Notes under the pieces: model-generated
What the model was told of the DNA's origin: nothing
Databases searched by the model: none
What the model saw: only the letters and a program-made list of their open reading frames with translations
Shown here: piece after piece, positions 15,071 to 22,572 of the stretch
Layout: each line of letters begins with the position of its first letter
Numbering within the stretch: the stretch's first letter is position 1
Assembly (NCBI GenBank): GCA_963650485.1
Contig: CAVJLN010000043.1
Location: 1 to 24,956 of the forward strand
DNA length: 24,956 nucleotides
Direction: 5' to 3'
DNA from: Suilimivivens sp963650485
GTDB lineage: Bacteria > Bacillota > Clostridia > Lachnospirales > Lachnospiraceae
Translations under genes and position numbers: made by a program

Positions 15071-16015
15071 TTATTTCTTGATTGCTGTAAAGGCAGATAA
15101 TACCCAGTCGTAAGCACCCGTTGTAACAATACTTCCGCAATACTCACACTTGCCGAAGGAGGTTCCTGTAAGCGGTGCTCCACAGTTCGGACATACCAGA
15201 CCCTTTTCTTTATCCTTTGCATCCCTAGTAAGGCTTCCTACAGACCTCATGAAAGTCATCTTGTACTGCATGTTCCATCTGGTCGTCTTATCGCCAAAGA
15301 GAACTTCCCCTGTAGCTTCCTTTACCTGATAATCAATCATACTGGCTGCCAGATAAACATCCAGATACTCATACTTCTCATCCTTATGGTATGACATCAG
15401 ATAGGATTTGTTCACACTGATTCTCTCTAAATGATTTACTATGCCATCCTCAATTTTTTTCTGGATCTGTTTTTCTGTCTGCTGGTACAGATTCTGATGA
15501 AGTACCGCGCGTACCGGCGTAAGATCACGCTTCTCCCATGCACTCTGGATATCCATATAAACATCGCCTGCAAAGGAAAGGAAATCCTGTGCTGTAAATA
15601 ACGGATCTGTTTCCTTGATCTGATTGCTGATTTCGTCTGTTTTGTCTGCCGGTGCCGGAGCCTGTGAACGAGATTGTACCTGTCTCTGTGCAGCAGTCGA
15701 AGACTTTTTGTTTTTAGACTTAAATCGTTCTGTAATCATACTAAAAATAATAATAAAAACAACAATCACAAGAACACATACAAATCCTTCAAAGCTCCAT
15801 TCGCCGGAATCGCCATCCGAGCTATAACTGTAGTCACTGCTCCCCCAGTCATAATCCGAGTCCCAGCTTCCGCCACTGTCCCAGTCACTGCCGCTGTCGT
15901 AATCATTAAAATCCCCAAATCCGGCCTTTGCTGTAGTCGTGGAGCTGAATGCCATCACCAGAACCAGCAGCATCACAGCCGTCAGTCTCCGAAACAGGTT
16001 TTGCTTCTTGTTCAT
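15071..16015 (-). CDS. Tim44-like domain membrane protein with zinc ribbon
   Basis: Protein of 314 residues of unknown exact function. Residues 1-31 look like a signal peptide (cleavage after AKA). Residues 32-75 are rich in Asp, Ser, Trp, Tyr and Gly in irregular repeats (SDWDSGGSWDSDYDWGSS). A transmembrane segment follows (about 76-94), then a basic linker (95-115), a Tim44-like alpha/beta domain (about 135-260; FTAQDFLSFAGDVYMDIQSAW at its start) and a C-terminal zinc ribbon: C275-x2-C278 and C290-x2-C293. The C-terminal domains are probably cytoplasmic and the Asp-rich segment outside. Such proteins are known in Firmicutes, with roles undefined. It sits just upstream of, and in the same direction as, the trp T-box operon, which has its own promoter. 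Confidence 0.8.
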   Translation of the reverse strand: MNKKQNLFRRLTAVMLLVLVMAFSSTTTAKAGFGDFNDYDSGSDWDSGGSWDSDYDWGSSDYSYSSDGDSGEWSFEGFVCVLVIVVFIIIFSMITERFKSKNKKSSTAAQRQVQSRSQAPAPADKTDEISNQIKETDPLFTAQDFLSFAGDVYMDIQSAWEKRDLTPVRAVLHQNLYQQTEKQIQKKIEDGIVNHLERISVNKSYLMSYHKDEKYEYLDVYLAASMIDYQVKEATGEVLFGDKTTRWNMQYKMTFMRSVGSLTRDAKDKEKGLVCPNCGAPLTGTSFGKCEYCGSIVTTGAYDWVLSAFTAIKK

Positions 16016-16096
16016 ATTCTCTCCCCTCTTATATTCGTGTATTTTTGTCAGTTACTGTTTTTGATAATCCCGATTTTGTATCGCAATTATGAAGTT

Positions 16097-16124
16097 ACGG
16101 ATAACTATTCAGCATAGTTACGGA
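16097..16124. repeat. Palindromic repeat of the CTGAATAGTTAC family
   Basis: TAACTAT (16102-16108), 5-nt spacer, ATAGTTA (16114-16120), a 7-bp stem, containing CTGAATAGTTAT on the minus strand. It lies in the 113-bp gap between the alpha-galactosidase stop and the Tim44-like gene. Confidence 0.55.
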
Positions 16125-16128
16125 ATAA

Positions 16129-18255
16129 TTACATAACCTCAAAAATTCTCGCCATAACCGGCTCGGTAAATGTCACATGCAGCTTTTCATCCTGTACCTC
16201 ATAAGCAACATGCTCCTTTAAGGTTTCCTTCGGATAAGCAAGCTTTACCTCCCTAACCGGCTTTCCATTGGTAAGCTTGGTAAGTGGAATATCGTATTCT
16301 GCAGTTTCCCCATATCTTCTCCATACTGCCAGATAGCTCTTGCCATCTACCTTCCAACCGGCACACAGGAAATGATCGAGACTCGTTGCAAAGCCATTCG
16401 GCCATGCAGGAAGCGCCTTTTTAATATCCTGCCGAATCGACTTATAATATGCAATACCCTCCTTCACCAATGCATGACGCTCTTTAGAAAGCTGTGCCAG
16501 ATGACCGCTCTGGTGAATACGAAGCAGAAGCGCATTGACCATATTGTAGATCGTCTCTTCTTCATCGCCATCTTTAAGCGGATAGGACCAGATCGCTGCC
16601 TGCTCCGGAGTCAGTCCGGCACCGGCATTTGCTGCGATCGTTGCATAATTACGATAATCCTCCTGATCGGAGGTAGACTGGATGCTGTATCTTGCAAGCA
16701 TTGCATAATCGGTGCGCAGACCGCCGCTGGAACAATTCTCAATGACAAGATCAGGATACTTCGCAAATACACCGTCAAGCCACTGTAAATATGCTCTTTC
16801 ATGCTCCAACATACCCTGTCCGACACTGTCCGCATAAAGCTCTGTGCCAATTCCGGGTTCGATATTATAATCCATCTTGATATAGCCAACACCATACTGG
16901 TTCACCACGCGGTCAATAACTTCATTGACATGCTCAATGACCGCCGGATTACGGAAGTCAAGCTGATATCTGCTGCGGTCGTAAACCCTCTTTCCATGAC
17001 GGATAAAGAACCAGTCATCCGGAACGCTCTTTGCCTTCTCACAGTTGATTCCCATAACCTCCAGCTCTAACCATACACCGGGAACCATTCCCTTTTCACG
17101 GATGTAATTAGTTACTTCCTCGATACCGTTCGGGAAACGCTCATAGCACTGCTGCCATTCACCAACGCTGTCCCACCATTCACCGGGCGCATACCAGCCC
17201 GCATCAATGACATAATATTCACATCCCATGGCTGCTGCCGCATCAATCAGCGGAAGCTCCTTTTCGGTTGTCGGATCACCGAACAGACAGTTCATATAGT
17301 CGTTAAAGATAACCGGAAGATTCTCATTATCCTTATTCGGGCGGCGAATCCTACGGCGGTATTTCGTAAGCTCTCCCATGGCCGTATCAAAGCATCCTTC
17401 CGATACACCAACTGCAACCGGAACCGACGTAAAGCTTTCACCTGGCTTTAACTGCTTGAACCAATGGGATTGTACTTCGGTCGGACCGCTCAGTGCTACA
17501 TAAAAATGATTGTTCACGTCACTGATTTCTGCATGCCAGGAGCCATTATGCTCAATCTGCCAGAACAGAGAGGTATCGGCTTCGGTATTTTCAAGATATC
17601 CCATCGGCAGGTATTTCTTCGTGGACCAGTTTCCGGTATTGGTCAGTTCAAAGGTAACCGATGTTCTCTGGTATACGGTCGGCTGGGTCTGCCCGAATCC
17701 AAGCTCCGGGAAGGTATTTGTCCGGAAATTCATTTCTTTCTGCCATCCATGACAGGCATAGGTAAGGCTCATCTTATCATCCGAGCTTAACTTTCCTTCT
17801 TTTTCAATTCCAAGATAATAGAAGGAGGAAAGATACTCCAAGGTCTGCTCTTCGGATCCTTCATTAATGACCTCATTGTACATACGGATCACAGAGATTC
17901 CCTGATAGAACTGCCAATAGGTAATAACCTTGGCGCCGGTCATTTCATCCTTCTGGATAAAGGTAAGCTTACGGCCAAACTCATTGTGCTCGTCCTTCAG
18001 ATCCACAAAGGTAAGCAGATAACCGGGTGCAGTTACGATGTGCTTATTTCCATGCTTCTCATAAGGACGGTTATAACCGGAGAAATTCACCTGTACAAGC
18101 TGAAAGCCCTCCTTCATAAATAATTCGCTTTCGTCAAGCCCTTCAAACGGTTTGGAAGAAAAATGAAGGAATTTTAACTGGTTTTCTTCGGTCACGCCGA
18201 AAACGAGATAAATTCCATTTTCTTCAATGTTAATCCATTTCTCAATATGTGCCAT
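16129..18255 (-). CDS. Alpha-galactosidase, glycoside hydrolase family 36
   Basis: Retaining alpha-galactosidase of 708 residues that removes alpha-1,6-galactosyl groups from raffinose-type sugars or galactomannan. It has no signal peptide, so it acts on imported sugars. The N-terminal beta-sandwich (about 1-310) is followed by the (beta/alpha)8 barrel (about 320-620), holding nucleophile D462 in YIKMDYN and acid/base D530 in STSDQED; the 68-residue separation suits GH36. The C-terminal beta domain ends in ARIFEVM. GGAG lies 7 nt before the ATG. No sugar transporter is adjacent; the nearest carbohydrate gene is the GH127 enzyme 4.3 kb away. Substrate and chain-length specificity are not predictable. 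Confidence 0.92.
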   Translation of the reverse strand: MAHIEKWINIEENGIYLVFGVTEENQLKFLHFSSKPFEGLDESELFMKEGFQLVQVNFSGYNRPYEKHGNKHIVTAPGYLLTFVDLKDEHNEFGRKLTFIQKDEMTGAKVITYWQFYQGISVIRMYNEVINEGSEEQTLEYLSSFYYLGIEKEGKLSSDDKMSLTYACHGWQKEMNFRTNTFPELGFGQTQPTVYQRTSVTFELTNTGNWSTKKYLPMGYLENTEADTSLFWQIEHNGSWHAEISDVNNHFYVALSGPTEVQSHWFKQLKPGESFTSVPVAVGVSEGCFDTAMGELTKYRRRIRRPNKDNENLPVIFNDYMNCLFGDPTTEKELPLIDAAAAMGCEYYVIDAGWYAPGEWWDSVGEWQQCYERFPNGIEEVTNYIREKGMVPGVWLELEVMGINCEKAKSVPDDWFFIRHGKRVYDRSRYQLDFRNPAVIEHVNEVIDRVVNQYGVGYIKMDYNIEPGIGTELYADSVGQGMLEHERAYLQWLDGVFAKYPDLVIENCSSGGLRTDYAMLARYSIQSTSDQEDYRNYATIAANAGAGLTPEQAAIWSYPLKDGDEEETIYNMVNALLLRIHQSGHLAQLSKERHALVKEGIAYYKSIRQDIKKALPAWPNGFATSLDHFLCAGWKVDGKSYLAVWRRYGETAEYDIPLTKLTNGKPVREVKLAYPKETLKEHVAYEVQDEKLHVTFTEPVMARIFEVM

Positions 18256-18287
18256 GTTCTGTCTCCCTCAACTGTTATGATGCACAG

Positions 18288-18326
18288 TTATTTTCTTTCT
18301 GAATAGTTACCTGAAATGATATCATT
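18288..18326. promoter_or_regulatory. Repeat half-site and 12-bp perfect palindrome upstream of alpha-galactosidase
   Basis: AATGATATCATT (18315-18326) is a perfect 12-bp palindrome about 60 bp upstream of the alpha-galactosidase ATG, a candidate operator. Next to it CTGAATAGTTAC (18299-18310) is a copy of the window's repeat, and AACTGTTATGATGCACAGTT (18271-18290) is a further inverted repeat. No clear -35/-10 pair was found in this 156-bp gap. Confidence 0.3.
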
Positions 18327-18411
18327 GCTTCTGCAAAGCTACTATGATTCATATCTGTCAGATTGCTTCTATTATGCTTTTCTTTACTAAACTGCTCTGT
18401 ATCTATTGATT

Positions 18412-18984
18412 TTACGGGATCATATCTGCGCGGAAGGGAATCACCGGAAGCGGCTCCGGGGAATGCTCGCCAATCAGCTTCTCCATCCAGACCATATTGT
18501 ACCAGGTTCCGAACTTATATCCGCACCGATGAAATTCTCCCACCATCGAATAGCCCATCTTTTTATGAAAATGCACACTGTCTGCATTGAGGTGCTCATC
18601 CTCTTCTTCCGGGTAACCAATGCAGGCATTCACATTCAGGATATGCTGCTTGCGGAGACATTCCTCCAGCACGGCATATAATGCCCTTCCAACCCCCATC
18701 CGCTTCATATCCTCACGCACATACACGGACGTCTCAATGCTCCAGTCATAGGCAGCACGTTCTTTAAATGCACCGGCATAGGCATATCCAATCAGTCTGC
18801 CCTCGTACTCTGCCACAAGATAGGGATATTTCTGCAGAGTATTCGTAATACGTGATGCAAATTCTTCTACTGACGGCACATCATATTCAAAGGTAATTGC
18901 CGTGTGTTCCACATAGGGTTTGTAGATTTCCAGTAATTCTGCGGCATCCTCTACGGTAGCCGCACGTATCCGTAAATAGCTCAT
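18412..18984 (-). CDS. GNAT-family N-acetyltransferase, phosphinothricin-acetyltransferase-like
   Basis: Acetyl-CoA-dependent acetyltransferase of 190 residues, cytoplasmic. The start LRIRAATVEDAAELLEIYKP, then AITFEYDVPSVEEFASRI, fits the Pat/Bar-like branch. Motif A is VYVREDMKRMGVGRALYAVL (about residues 87-106), with the Arg/Gly pyrophosphate loop. The later stretch HFHKKMGYSMVGEFHRCGYKFGTWYNMVWMEK is also typical of the branch. AGGAGG stands before the ATG. It is same-direction between maf and the alpha-galactosidase gene, separated by palindrome-containing gaps of 48 and 156 bp. The actual acceptor (an amine drug, amino-acid analogue or metabolite) is unknown. Confidence 0.88.
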   Translation of the reverse strand: MSYLRIRAATVEDAAELLEIYKPYVEHTAITFEYDVPSVEEFASRITNTLQKYPYLVAEYEGRLIGYAYAGAFKERAAYDWSIETSVYVREDMKRMGVGRALYAVLEECLRKQHILNVNACIGYPEEEDEHLNADSVHFHKKMGYSMVGEFHRCGYKFGTWYNMVWMEKLIGEHSPEPLPVIPFRADMIP

Positions 18985-19009
18985 TTTTCCTCCTGATCAT
19001 CTATTTCTT

Positions 19010-19036
19010 GTAACTGTGAAGGTACTGAACAGTTAC
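19010..19036. repeat. Palindromic repeat between GNAT and maf genes
   Basis: GTAACTGT (19010-19017) and ACAGTTAC (19029-19036) form an 8-bp stem with an 11-nt spacer that contains the family core (CTGAACAGTTAC, 19025-19036). It fills most of the 48-bp gap. Confidence 0.55.
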
Positions 19037-19653
19037 GATTGACTAATAAATATATGTGCTTTCCGGCAATTTATTTCATGGTAAAGTCTTGCCACCGGAA
19101 GTCCTACTACATTGCTGTACTCTCCGCGGATTTCCTTAATATAAATCGCACAGCCTCCCTGAATGGCATAGGCTCCGGCTTTGTCCATCGGTTCACCGGT
19201 TGCCACATAATTCTCAATTTCCTGCATACTCATCGGATACATTTCGACTTCCGTATCCTCATAAAACGTATTCCGCTGCGTCTGTCCCGACGGGTCTTCC
19301 CATAAGAGGGTAACGCCGGTATAAACATGGTGAATATTTCCATTCAGCTCCTGCAGCATGGAAACAGCATCCTGCTCATCCTTTGGCTTTCCAAGAATCT
19401 TTCCGTGAATGGAAACAATCGTATCGGCTCCCAGAACCAGCCTGCCCTTCCGCTCTGCTTCATTTAATTTCAGATATACATCCCGAGCTTTTTGCTGTGA
19501 CAATTCCATCACCACTTCACACGGCTCTGTCTTTGTCGTAATCTCTTCGCATTCGCTCTTGATTACACGGAACGGAATCCCGATCCTTTCCAATAATTCC
19601 TTTCGCCGCGGCGAGCCCGAAGCCAGGATAATTTCTTTAACAGGGTAAAGCAT
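19033..19653 (-). CDS. maf: Maf-family nucleoside triphosphate pyrophosphatase
   Basis: House-cleaning pyrophosphatase of the Maf/HAM1 fold, which hydrolyses modified or canonical (d)NTPs; the start chosen here gives 206 residues. The family signature ASGSPRRKELLERIGIPFRV lies near the N-terminus, LGADTIVSIHGKILGKP carries the catalytic Asp, and YTGVTL and DKAGAYAIQGGCAIYIKEIRGEYSNVVGLP follow. Start choice: an in-frame ATG at 19680 adds 9 residues but has no ribosome site. AAGGAA lies 7 nt before the ATG at 19653, where the conserved family sequence begins, so that start is preferred. Stop codon lies close to the palindromic repeat at 19010-19036. Confidence 0.93.
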   Translation of the reverse strand: MLYPVKEIILASGSPRRKELLERIGIPFRVIKSECEEITTKTEPCEVVMELSQQKARDVYLKLNEAERKGRLVLGADTIVSIHGKILGKPKDEQDAVSMLQELNGNIHHVYTGVTLLWEDPSGQTQRNTFYEDTEVEMYPMSMQEIENYVATGEPMDKAGAYAIQGGCAIYIKEIRGEYSNVVGLPVARLYHEINCRKAHIFISQS

Positions 19654-19678
19654 CGTTTTTTCCTTATATTGCTTAATC

Positions 19679-19719
19679 ATATTGTCTATTCAGAACCCCA
19701 TTCGTAAAACCGTTGCTAA
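19679..19719. repeat. Direct repeat, left copy (41 bp)
   Basis: Matches 22333-22373 in 40 of 41 positions and in the same orientation: GTCTATTCAGAACCCC, then ATTCGTAAAACCG and TGCTAA, with the single mismatch at 19713. Together the pair brackets the ABC-F remnant and the chemoreceptor gene. The copy contains a CTGAATAG half-site on the minus strand. Confidence 0.85.
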
Positions 19720-19761
19720 ATAATAACCTTATAACTACCATACAACATGTTCCGAATCCGT

Positions 19762-19884
19762 TCAACACTTTTCTATCTCGTAAACCTTTGTTGCAATTTT
19801 TTTGCGGAAACGCACATCATGGTCCACAATCAACATCGTCGGCTGGTACTGCAAAAACAGGTCCGCTATATTAGCGGACCTGTC
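19762..19884 (-). pseudogene. C-terminal remnant of an ABC-F (Lsa/Msr-type) ATPase gene
   Basis: The minus strand from about 19884 to 19762 reads DLFLQYQPTMLIVDHD, then VRFRKKIATKVYEIEKC and a stop. PTMLIVDHD is the last ABC motif and H loop region of ABC-F ribosome-protection-type ATPases, which bear PTMLFVEHD; the segment then ends as such proteins do. Only about 40 codons remain, with no start, Walker A or signature motif, so the gene is a truncated relic. The frame upstream runs into a stop and then into the chemoreceptor terminator and gene. Homology is called by eye and could be confirmed by protein search. Confidence 0.6.
19852..19883 (-). terminator. Rho-independent terminator of the chemoreceptor gene
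   Basis: ACAGGTCCGCTA and TAGCGGACCTGT form a perfect 12-bp stem with a 3-nt loop (19857-19883), then TTTTTG on the minus strand. It lies about 40 bp after the chemoreceptor stop and inside the ABC-F remnant's reading frame. Confidence 0.85.
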
Positions 19885-19924
19885 ATTTACATAGTTGCCA
19901 GTACAAATTTATTTTATCATAAAA

Positions 19925-22297
19925 TCACTCAATCGTAAAGGCATTGATTTCCGTTTTCAGACCATTCATGTTATCATCCAGGACTACAGCAGTGTGTGTC
20001 AGCTTCTCAACATTATTCAAAAGCTCTAAAGCCATATCATGAACAAGTGAAGAGCTGCTTGCGGTCTCTTCAATGATAGCAGAAATATTCTCCACAGCAT
20101 CAAGAGTTTCATTTCTCTCCACATCAGCCGAAGCAGTACAATTTCCGATCTCCTTTAAATTTACGAAAAGCTCCTGCATCTGCTTATTCATTTCTGTGAA
20201 AACATCAATCACCTGACCTACTGCCTCCTGCTGGCATGCAACCATTTCTTCGGCATTCTTCGCACTCTCCACGGTAGACATCGTCTGTGCAGCAATAATT
20301 TCAACCTTGTTCTTGATCTCACCTGCTGCCACACTGGAATCATCTGCCAGATTACGGATTTCCTGTGCTACAACGGCAAATCCTCTTCCTGCTTCTCCCG
20401 CTCTCGCTGCTTCAATAGAAGCATTTAAGGAAAGGAGATTTGTCTGCTTGGAAATCTGATTAATGGTCTGTGCGAATCCGTTAATCGTTTCGGATTCTTT
20501 CTTTAACAGAGTGATACTCTCACCAACCTTATTTGTGATTTCAGAGGTTTCCTTCGCTCTCGTAGAAAGAACCTCCACGATTTCCATACCCTGCTGAATC
20601 ATTTTCTCCGTCTTGTCACTGAGCTGTTCTGCTTTCTCGACCATATCACTGATCGCTTTCATCTTCTCAGACAACTCATTTGTCTTAATGACACATTCCT
20701 CGGCATGCTCTGCCTGCTTCGTCATGCCAATACTGATCTCATCAATTGCCTTGGTAATGTCAGTGGAATAATTGTTAATACTGTTCGATACATTATGTAC
20801 ATCATCAGAGGATGCTTCCAGCTGGGTAGCTGTTCCGGACAATCTCATAACCAGTTTCTTATTGTTGCGAACCATGTCCGTTGCAGTCTTCGCAAGAGAC
20901 TGGAATTCATCACGTCCCTTTGCATCTACCTGAACGGTCAGATCACCCTCTGCCACCTGATTCAGACGCTTGGAAATTCTTCTCATATTTCTCAAAATTC
21001 CCTGTGCAATCACGGAACCAATCAGCAAAGAAATGATACATGCAATAATCACAAAAGCTATGGTAATATTCTTAATCTTCTCTGCCTGCCCGGTTACTAC
21101 ACTGGATGGAATCAAAGAACAGAAGGTAATACCGGTTTCTGCACTACGGCTGTAAATATAGAGATAATGCTTTCCATTATACTTTACCTCCATATTTCCG
21201 GCTAATTCTTCACTTCCGGAGCTTTCCATATAAAAGCTCTGACCGGGGAAAACAGCTTCATCAAAGAAAACTACCTTATCCTCGTCATCTCTGGTGCATA
21301 CAATTTCTTTTCCATCATCTGTTACAAACCCGATAATACTTCCGGTTCCTAAATCCATACCGCTTAGCAGTTCACGAACCGCCTCACTGTTCACATCAAT
21401 TACAATATATCCCATCTTCTGACTTGACTGCAGCGCATAGGAAACAAAATAATCATCGCTGTTCGTACCTAATGTTTCATCAATTGTATCATGGTGACTG
21501 ATCCACTTTTTGATACTGGATGCATCCGTTGACATTTCCTGAATTTCCGAAAGAAGATCCTTATAAAAGCCATCAACTTTATCAGCTGTTTCCGTTGTCA
21601 GGCAGCTATTGCCAGACATGGTAATTACATGGATGTCATTGATAAAGGAATCTGCCGTCTGTGATGCCGCCAGCTTCACTCTCGTGTCACTGTAATAGTT
21701 CGCCTTTTCAATCGCAGACTTACCCATCAGTCCAAGGAAATACTTCTCGAGGTCACCATCAAAAGCATACTGTAATGCCTCGGACTTAATACCGGAACAG
21801 CTCACATCCATATAATCGGTTGCCATGTTCGCTGTCTGCTGGGTGGACTCCATATACTTCTCACTCAGTCCGTCCTCTGCATATCGATAGGAAACAATTC
21901 CTACCACAATCATAAACACAATCGGAATGAGGAAGCACAGATAAATCTTACTGCGAAGACTGAAAATACCAGACTTCAGATTGGAGTCCTTCTTCTGATC
22001 AATGCTATCCTTCCTATTCTCACGGACTTCATTCTGAACCTTTTCAGAATCGTTCTTAACCTTTTTGCCCTTGTCCTTCTCTTCGGTAAGACCCTCTTCC
22101 ACCTGCTGTTTTTTCTCGTCTTTCTTCTTACTGAGCTTCGAAAAAAACGAACTCTTTTTCATTTTGGCGTTTTCAGAAAGAGTGTCTTCAGAAGGTGACA
22201 TTACTTCAACCTCATCTGCTGTTTCATTTATTTTCGCATCTGATGAAGCTTTCTTCAGATTGAAAAACTTTTTGTCCTTCGCACCTTTTTTCATCAT
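19925..22297 (-). CDS. Methyl-accepting chemotaxis protein with long basic N-terminal extension
   Basis: Transmembrane chemoreceptor of 790 residues. Residues 1-115 are unusual: cytoplasmic, Lys/Glu-rich, with repeated aromatic-basic motifs (KKFFNLKK at 9-16, SSFFSKLSKKK at 49-59, GIFSLRSK at 110-117). TM1 spans about 117-137 and is followed by an extracellular sensor of about 270 residues, dCache-like. TM2 spans 411-431, with a HAMP domain at about 432-490 and the methyl-accepting signalling domain at about 500-790, whose hairpin tip (NASIEAARAGEAGRGFAVVAQ, about 625-645) is intact. Its signalling partners (CheA, CheW, methyltransferase) are not in this window. GGAGG lies 6 nt before the ATG at 22297. 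The ligand cannot be predicted. The gene and its terminator lie between two 41-bp direct repeats. Confidence 0.92.
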   Translation of the reverse strand: MMKKGAKDKKFFNLKKASSDAKINETADEVEVMSPSEDTLSENAKMKKSSFFSKLSKKKDEKKQQVEEGLTEEKDKGKKVKNDSEKVQNEVRENRKDSIDQKKDSNLKSGIFSLRSKIYLCFLIPIVFMIVVGIVSYRYAEDGLSEKYMESTQQTANMATDYMDVSCSGIKSEALQYAFDGDLEKYFLGLMGKSAIEKANYYSDTRVKLAASQTADSFINDIHVITMSGNSCLTTETADKVDGFYKDLLSEIQEMSTDASSIKKWISHHDTIDETLGTNSDDYFVSYALQSSQKMGYIVIDVNSEAVRELLSGMDLGTGSIIGFVTDDGKEIVCTRDDEDKVVFFDEAVFPGQSFYMESSGSEELAGNMEVKYNGKHYLYIYSRSAETGITFCSLIPSSVVTGQAEKIKNITIAFVIIACIISLLIGSVIAQGILRNMRRISKRLNQVAEGDLTVQVDAKGRDEFQSLAKTATDMVRNNKKLVMRLSGTATQLEASSDDVHNVSNSINNYSTDITKAIDEISIGMTKQAEHAEECVIKTNELSEKMKAISDMVEKAEQLSDKTEKMIQQGMEIVEVLSTRAKETSEITNKVGESITLLKKESETINGFAQTINQISKQTNLLSLNASIEAARAGEAGRGFAVVAQEIRNLADDSSVAAGEIKNKVEIIAAQTMSTVESAKNAEEMVACQQEAVGQVIDVFTEMNKQMQELFVNLKEIGNCTASADVERNETLDAVENISAIIEETASSSSLVHDMALELLNNVEKLTHTAVVLDDNMNGLKTEINAFTIE

Positions 22298-22332
22298 GCA
22301 TAACCTCCCTCCATACCGTATCCGATATATAA

Positions 22333-22373
22333 ATATTGTCTATTCAGAACCCCATTCGTAAAACCGATGCTAA
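22333..22373. repeat. Direct repeat, right copy (41 bp)
   Basis: The 40/41 partner of 19679-19719 in the same orientation, 2,654 bp apart. It lies upstream of the chemoreceptor start, so the chemoreceptor promoter may include it. A 7-bp hairpin (CGAATGC...GCATTCG, 22432-22447) and a CTGAATAGTTGC copy (22477-22488) follow in this gap, which otherwise holds no gene. Confidence 0.85.
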
Positions 22374-22572
22374 TGCAGCGTAGTTTACCTCATGTGGTTA
22401 CTTCGCCATATAAATATGTCAAATGTCCTTACGAATGCGAGCATTCGACGTCCATTTTGTCAGAATTTGCATGGCTCTGAATAGTTGCAAATATTATTAT
22501 AGGAGATTTTCACAAATTTTACAACCTGAATTGAATAATTTTGGTATATATTTATGTCATTCTTAGTGTCAT

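Noticed and set aside
19747..19938. 63-codon plus-strand frame over the ABC-F remnant
   Set aside because: The opposite strand reads a recognisable ABC-F tail and contains the terminator; this frame has no motif and is its complement.
22310..22345. SigD-type (flagellar) promoter for the chemoreceptor gene
   Set aside because: TAGA and TCGGATAC stand in roughly the right order but match the consensus poorly (5 of 8 in the -10) and are spaced 13 bp apart, so it is not listed.
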